DNA of 64,000 nt from Anaerolineales bacterium. GTDB taxonomy: Bacteria; Chloroflexota; Anaerolineae; Anaerolineales; Villigracilaceae. Within the stretch, counting starts at the first letter, position 1, and each line of letters starts with the position of its first letter. The stretch covers positions 29,427 to 93,426 of the forward strand of contig JAFGCG010000001.1 in the NCBI GenBank assembly GCA_016932715.1. Direction: 5' to 3'. This document shows, piece by piece, positions 60,005 to 64,000 of the stretch. The notes under the pieces were generated by a model. That model had not been told where the DNA came from. It saw only the letters and a list, made by a program, of their open reading frames with translations, and made no database searches. Made by a program: the position numbers and the translations under genes.

Positions 60005-60777
60005 GACCTTCAACTATCGGCGGCATCAATAAACTTCCTGAAAATGAAAAGCGGGCAATTTATGCGCGTTATATTCCAAAGGAACTGACAGAGAGATTTA
60101 ACCTGCCCGAACTGGCGCAGGACCAGGATCTGTTACAGTTCCGGTTCGCAGCCGGTTCGAGCGATGTGGAAATGTGCCTTTACCATCAGGCAGGTTTTCA
60201 AGACCCGCTCCTGTATGCTCATCTCACCGATACGCTCAATGGTCAGATCCATGTATTGCTGTATATTCTCAATGATCCCGCCGCGCCGCGCTTCGATGTG
60301 GACAAAATGCCGGATGGCTCCGCCACCCGCTTCGGCACCCTCAAACGCAATGTCGAAGCCGAAAAAGCCGCCATGGAATATGGGCTGGCGCCCGGACAGG
60401 TGCGGCACGGGTTGCGGCTGCTGCAGCCTGCCACGACAGCCTTCGAGGAATTTCTGACCAGCCTGGGACACGACATGTATTATGTCGAGCCGCTGTATTA
60501 CCACAACGCGGTCATCTTCGAGCGCTACGGATTCGCCTACCAGATGGGGAAACGCCGAATGGAGGCAATCCAGGCCGGGTTCCAGGAGGGAGGCGAACTG
60601 CATCAAAGGCTGGACGACTCGAATCCGTTCCGGTCCTCGCAGGCTGCGAACAGCATCCGTTTAAGATCGTGGGCAATCCACGACGGAGTTTTGGGGGAAC
60701 CCTTCACGAATGTGACGATGTACAAGCGAGTAGGCAAATCCGCGAATATCAGTACAACCCCCGGGTGTGAGTGGTAA
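60001..60777 (+). CDS. Unknown conserved-looking 258-residue protein
   Basis: Soluble, mixed alpha/beta. Aromatic-rich second half (MYYVEPLYYHNAVIFERYGFAY) and an N-terminal YIPKELTERF segment. The FERYGFAYQ phrase faintly recalls acetyltransferases, but the rest does not fit and I assign no family. Codon use matches neighbouring genes. The start codon is the end of an octamer array and no ribosome site is seen, so a later start (for example ATG 60307) cannot be excluded. Confidence 0.7.
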   Translation: MGPSTIGGINKLPENEKRAIYARYIPKELTERFNLPELAQDQDLLQFRFAAGSSDVEMCLYHQAGFQDPLLYAHLTDTLNGQIHVLLYILNDPAAPRFDVDKMPDGSATRFGTLKRNVEAEKAAMEYGLAPGQVRHGLRLLQPATTAFEEFLTSLGHDMYYVEPLYYHNAVIFERYGFAYQMGKRRMEAIQAGFQEGGELHQRLDDSNPFRSSQAANSIRLRSWAIHDGVLGEPFTNVTMYKRVGKSANISTTPGCEW

Positions 60778-60860
60778 ATCCTTGTACCGGGTTTTTAGTA
60801 TACTATGCAAAAAGAATGTCACGTAATTCACCGAAATTACAATGTTGTTTTGTGATATAT

Positions 60861-60880
60861 ATAGTGACGAATTTCACTAT
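60861..60880. promoter_or_regulatory. CRP/FNR-type dyad in the acyl-CoA synthetase leader
   Basis: ATAGTGA-N6-TCACTAT is a perfect 7-bp dyad with a 6-base spacer. The core GTGA-N6-TCAC equals the consensus of CRP/FNR-family regulators (TGTGA-N6-TCACA) apart from the outer pair. It lies 61 bp before ATG 60941. A TATACT -10 box is at 60799-60804, so the site would be downstream of that start, in a repressor position, unless another promoter is used. Confidence 0.5.
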
Positions 60881-60940
60881 GTCATTTTCGGCATAACAAA
60901 TTATGATGAGCGTAAAGACGAACGAAAAAAGGAAAATCAA

Positions 60941-63682
60941 ATGGATCTTGTTATTAACCCGGGTTTGGACCCGACCCACGATGTACTACAGTATGGACGC
61001 CAGGCACTGGACGCCATCTTTGCGCCCAAAAGCGTCGCCGTCATCGGCGCGACGGAAACGATCGGCAGCGTCGGGCGCACCATCGTTTGGAATCTGATCA
61101 GCAGTTCGTTTGGCGGGACCATCTATCCCGTCAACCCGAAACGCGCAAGCATTCTCGGGATCAAAGCTTATCCCAGTATTTCCGCCGTGCCAGAAGTAGT
61201 GGATCTGATCGTGGTCGTCACTCCGGCTGCGAGCATACCCGACATTATCAAGGAAGCCGTTGACCTGGGCGTAAAAAGCGCGATCATCATCTCCGCTGGC
61301 TTCAAAGAGACCGGGCCGCAAGGCGCAGAATTGGAGCGCCAAATTCTGGAGCATGCCCGCCGCGGCAATATGCGCATCATCGGGCCGAACTGTCTGGGTG
61401 TGATGAGTCCCATTACGGGCTTGAACGCGACTTTTGCCACCACGATCGCGCGGCCCGGAAGCGTGGGTTTCATCAGCCAGAGCGGCGCGTTGTGTACTGC
61501 CATCCTGGATTGGAGTCTGCGAGAGAACGTTGGGTTCAGTTCCTTTGTCTCCATCGGCTCGATGCTGGATGTAGACTGGAGCGATCTGATCTACTACCTT
61601 GGAGATGATCCGCACACGAAGAGCATCGTCATTTACATGGAGACGATCGGTAACGCCAGAGCCTTTCTCTCCGCGGCGCGCGAAGTCGCATTGACCAAAC
61701 CCATCATTGTGATCAAACCGGGCCGCACCGAGGGAGCCGCCAAAGCCGCCGCATCCCACACTGGTTCCCTGACTGGCAGCGACGAGGTCCTCGAGGTGGC
61801 ATTCCGCCGCAGCGGCGTCCTGCGGGTCAATACCATTGCCGAATTGTTTTACATGGCTGAGGTACTTGGAAAGCAGCCGCGCCCACAGGGCCGGCGTTTG
61901 ACAGTCCTGACCAACGCCGGCGGGCCAGGTGTATTAGCCGCCGATGCGTTGATCACGAATGGCGGTGAACTGACAAAGCTTTCCGCGGAGACCATGGAAG
62001 CTTTCAACCAACTGCTTCCAGCCGCCTGGAGCCGCAACAACCCCGTGGATATCATAGGTGATGCAAGCCCCGAGCGATACAGCAAGGCGCTCGAAATCGC
62101 CGCCAAGGATCCCAACAGTGACGGCATCCTGGTCATCCTCACCCCCCAGGCTATGACCGATCCCACCAAGACGGCTGAGGAATTGGTACCCTATGCACAG
62201 TCGCTCGGAAAACCTGTGATCGCCAGCTGGATGGGCGGCAATGAAGTTGCCCCGGGCGAAGCCATCCTCAACAAAGCCAATATCCCGGCCTTCCCCTATC
62301 CCGACACAGCCGCGCGCGTTTTCAATTACATGGCGCATTTTTCAGAAAACCTGCGCAGCCTGTACGAAACACCCATGCCCGTTGGTGATGGACCTCAGGA
62401 CGAACTGGATCGTGGATGTGCCGAAAGCATTATCAAAACCGCGCGCGCCGCGGGCCGGACCATCCTGACCGAATATGAATCCAAACAGCTTCTGAGCTGT
62501 TACGGCATCCCGACTGTGGAGACGCGCATCGCCAAAAGCAAGAAGGAAGCTGTCAAGGCAGCCGATGCGATTGGCTACCCGGTCGTCCTCAAGATCCATT
62601 CGGAGACGATCACGCACAAGACCGACGTTGGCGGCGTACAGCTAGATCTGGCCGACGCAGAGGCTGTCCAAAAAGCCTACACGAGCATCGAGAAATCGGT
62701 CGCGGAAAAGGTGGGAGCCGAGCATTTTCTCGGTGTCACCGTCCAGCCCATGGCGAAGATCGAAGGATATGAGTTGATTCTTGGCAGCAGCATCGACCCG
62801 CAATTTGGACCGGTCCTGCTGTTTGGTCTTGGCGGCCAGTTGGTGGAGGTCTTCAAAGACCGGTCCCTTGGGTTGCCGCCGCTTACCACGACCCTGGCGC
62901 GGCGCATGATGGAACAAACCAAAATCTATACCGCCTTGAAAGGCGTGCGCGGCCGGGCGCCTGTGGATCTTGCCGCCCTTGAGCGCCTGCTTGTCCGCTT
63001 CTCGCAGCTGGTGACCGAACAACGCTGGATCGAGGAATTGGATATCAACCCTCTCATAGCATCGCCTGAAAAACTGCTTGCGCTGGATGCTCGCGTGGTG
63101 CTCTTTGACAAAGACACGACAGAAGAACAATTGCCCAAGCTGGCTGTCCGGCCGTATCCCATTCAATATGTTGGGACATGGACAGCGAAGAACAAAACCA
63201 AGGTGACCATCCGCCCGATCCTGCCCGAAGACGAAGCACTGCTCGCGAAATTCCACACAGTGCTCTCCGAGCGAACTGTTTATCTGCGCTACCTGCAGCC
63301 GATGATGCTCCAGGAACGCGTGATGCATCAACGTCTTGCCCGTATCTGTCACTGCGACTATGACCGCGAGATCGCCCTGTTAGCTGAAACCACCAATGAG
63401 GCTGGAGAACAGGATATCATGGGCGTTGTGCGCTTGAGCAAAGTGTATGGCACCAATGAAGCGCGCTTGAGCATCCTGATCGGTGATCCATTCCAAGGAA
63501 TTGGGCTCGGCGGTGAACTGGTTCGGCGCGCCATCGATGTCGCCAGGAGCGAGCGGCTTAGTCGCTTGAGCGCCATCCTGACAGCCGACAACCAGGTCAT
63601 GAAGCATATCTTCGAAACACTTGGTTTTCGCTTCGGAACGACCGGCGATGAAAAATTGCTGTTAGCAACGCTTGAGTTGTAA
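60941..63682 (+). CDS. ADP-forming acyl-CoA synthetase fused to a GNAT acetyltransferase
   Basis: 913 residues. Domains: CoA-binding (about 15-140), ligase-CoA/succinyl-CoA synthetase-like (about 160-460) with the active His in [11 protein letters not shown] (about 270), ATP-grasp (about 500-720) with [22 protein letters not shown], and a C-terminal GNAT domain (about 750-910) with [14 protein letters not shown] as the acetyl-CoA loop. This is the Pat-like architecture. Since the active His is present, it could make acyl-CoA with ATP or act as a lysine acetyltransferase, or both. AAGGA lies before ATG 60941. A CRP/FNR-like dyad stands in the leader. Confidence 0.93.
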   Translation: MDLVINPGLDPTHDVLQYGRQALDAIFAPKSVAVIGATETIGSVGRTIVWNLISSSFGGTIYPVNPKRASILGIKAYPSISAVPEVVDLIVVVTPAASIPDIIKEAVDLGVKSAIIISAGFKETGPQGAELERQILEHARRGNMRIIGPNCLGVMSPITGLNATFATTIARPGSVGFISQSGALCTAILDWSLRENVGFSSFVSIGSMLDVDWSDLIYYLGDDPHTKSIVIYMETIGNARAFLSAAREVALTKPIIVIKPGRTEGAAKAAASHTGSLTGSDEVLEVAFRRSGVLRVNTIAELFYMAEVLGKQPRPQGRRLTVLTNAGGPGVLAADALITNGGELTKLSAETMEAFNQLLPAAWSRNNPVDIIGDASPERYSKALEIAAKDPNSDGILVILTPQAMTDPTKTAEELVPYAQSLGKPVIASWMGGNEVAPGEAILNKANIPAFPYPDTAARVFNYMAHFSENLRSLYETPMPVGDGPQDELDRGCAESIIKTARAAGRTILTEYESKQLLSCYGIPTVETRIAKSKKEAVKAADAIGYPVVLKIHSETITHKTDVGGVQLDLADAEAVQKAYTSIEKSVAEKVGAEHFLGVTVQPMAKIEGYELILGSSIDPQFGPVLLFGLGGQLVEVFKDRSLGLPPLTTTLARRMMEQTKIYTALKGVRGRAPVDLAALERLLVRFSQLVTEQRWIEELDINPLIASPEKLLALDARVVLFDKDTTEEQLPKLAVRPYPIQYVGTWTAKNKTKVTIRPILPEDEALLAKFHTVLSERTVYLRYLQPMMLQERVMHQRLARICHCDYDREIALLAETTNEAGEQDIMGVVRLSKVYGTNEARLSILIGDPFQGIGLGGELVRRAIDVARSERLSRLSAILTADNQVMKHIFETLGFRFGTTGDEKLLLATLEL

Positions 63683-63705
63683 GCGGCTGCTTTTTACAAG
63701 CACCG

Positions 63706-63744
63706 AAATCCCCCGACCTCTTGTCATGGTCGGGGGATTTTTGA
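63706..63744 (+). terminator. Rho-independent terminator after the acyl-CoA synthetase gene
   Basis: A 13-bp perfect stem (63706-63718 with 63728-63740) runs into TTTTT. Confidence 0.92.
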
Positions 63745-64000
63745 AGTCAACAGCTATACCAATATACCAAGTTACAAGTTAAATGCGGCTATACGCAGGA
63801 TTTGTTTTGAATGTACAAGAACTTGTGACAAGTGTTTGAACAGTCCAAGGCAGGATTGATTCGGCGGGTATCTGCACTTCCGAGGCAAATACCCGCCGAA
63901 TCCAGATGGATGGACTGATTGCCTTACAGAACGATTTTGGGACGCAGAAAAACGCTGATTTTCGCTGATTCAAGACAAAAAATCTGCGTTTTCAGCGTGA
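63745..64000. repeat. Gene-free end with an ACGCTGATT/AATCTGCG repeat
   Basis: No gene supported. 63940-64000 carries CGCAGAAAAACGCTGATTTTCGC and an inverted AATCTGCGTTTTCAGCG, a very common dispersed bacterial repeat. It is cut by the window end. Confidence 0.6.

Noticed and set aside
63779..63973. Short minus-strand frame at the window end
   Set aside because: Its N-terminal part is a translation of the ACGCTGATT repeat; no ribosome site and no family.

Overview
The window looks like chromosomal DNA of a bacterium of the phylum Chloroflexota, most likely class Anaerolineae. This is inferred from gene content, not from a search. Clues are coenzyme F420 synthesis and use, an aldehyde:ferredoxin oxidoreductase (AOR), SelA, a SsnA-type amidohydrolase, an ADP-forming acyl-CoA synthetase fused to an acetyltransferase, and many short degenerate tandem repeats between genes. 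I found no rRNA, tRNA, CRISPR array, transposase, integrase or phage gene.

Layout. 1-9 kb: a GlsB-like membrane protein, a PLP ammonia-lyase, moeA, a UbiA-type prenyltransferase, an aminotransferase, a DinB-like protein, a pteridine-reductase-like SDR, proline dehydrogenase and a secreted serine hydrolase. 9-12.4 kb: a zinc-ribbon coiled-coil protein and a membrane-anchored NACHT-HEAT NTPase. 12.5-20 kb: an F420 block of npdG, cofE, an unknown small gene, a PPOX-class oxidoreductase, an FbiB-C-type nitroreductase, an intruding four-helix-bundle gene, cofD, cofC/fbiD, then ssnA and an LLM-class oxidoreductase. 20-29.5 kb: pncC, a Yip1-family protein, uvrC, a CheY-like regulator, prfA-prmC-tsaC, convergent tsaD, and an M24 peptidase. 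29.5-34 kb: selA, a membrane protein, AOR and a nitroreductase. 34-43 kb: a GH2 beta-mannosidase, a SUMF1-domain protein and a tight cassette DUF4956 - CotH/beta-helix - VTC - calcineurin-like protein. 43-54.4 kb: DUF4231 protein, MOSC protein, lytic transglycosylase, yggU-yggT-yggS, pgeF, a glutaredoxin-DUF2085 fusion with ccdA, a Tat-exported L,D-transpeptidase, an esterase and a patatin. 54.4-64 kb: gene-poor stretches with a lipoprotein, a radical SAM protein, an MFS transporter, smpB, an unknown protein and the acyl-CoA synthetase/GNAT fusion.

Links between genes. CofE, CofD, CofC and the nitroreductase cover the late F420 steps, probably the phosphoenolpyruvate route; NpdG reduces F420 and the PPOX and LLM proteins probably use it. 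FO synthase (CofG/H) is not in the window. MoeA, AOR and the MOSC protein point to molybdenum or tungsten pterin cofactors. SelA, and perhaps SsnA, point to selenium use, though no selenoprotein was recognised. TsaC and TsaD share the t6A pathway.

The least ordinary feature is a set of strict-register 7- and 8-base tandem arrays. They lie between genes, inside moeA, and at gene edges, where they supply start codons (cofE and the gene at 60001), stop codons (proline dehydrogenase, M24 peptidase) and the CofD N-terminus. Other short elements interrupt moeA, cofE and uvrC in frame. Also notable are the CotH/VTC cassette, the NACHT-HEAT protein, seven genes with a -10 box only 6-10 nt before the start codon (possible leaderless mRNAs), and a CRP/FNR-like dyad before the acyl-CoA synthetase.
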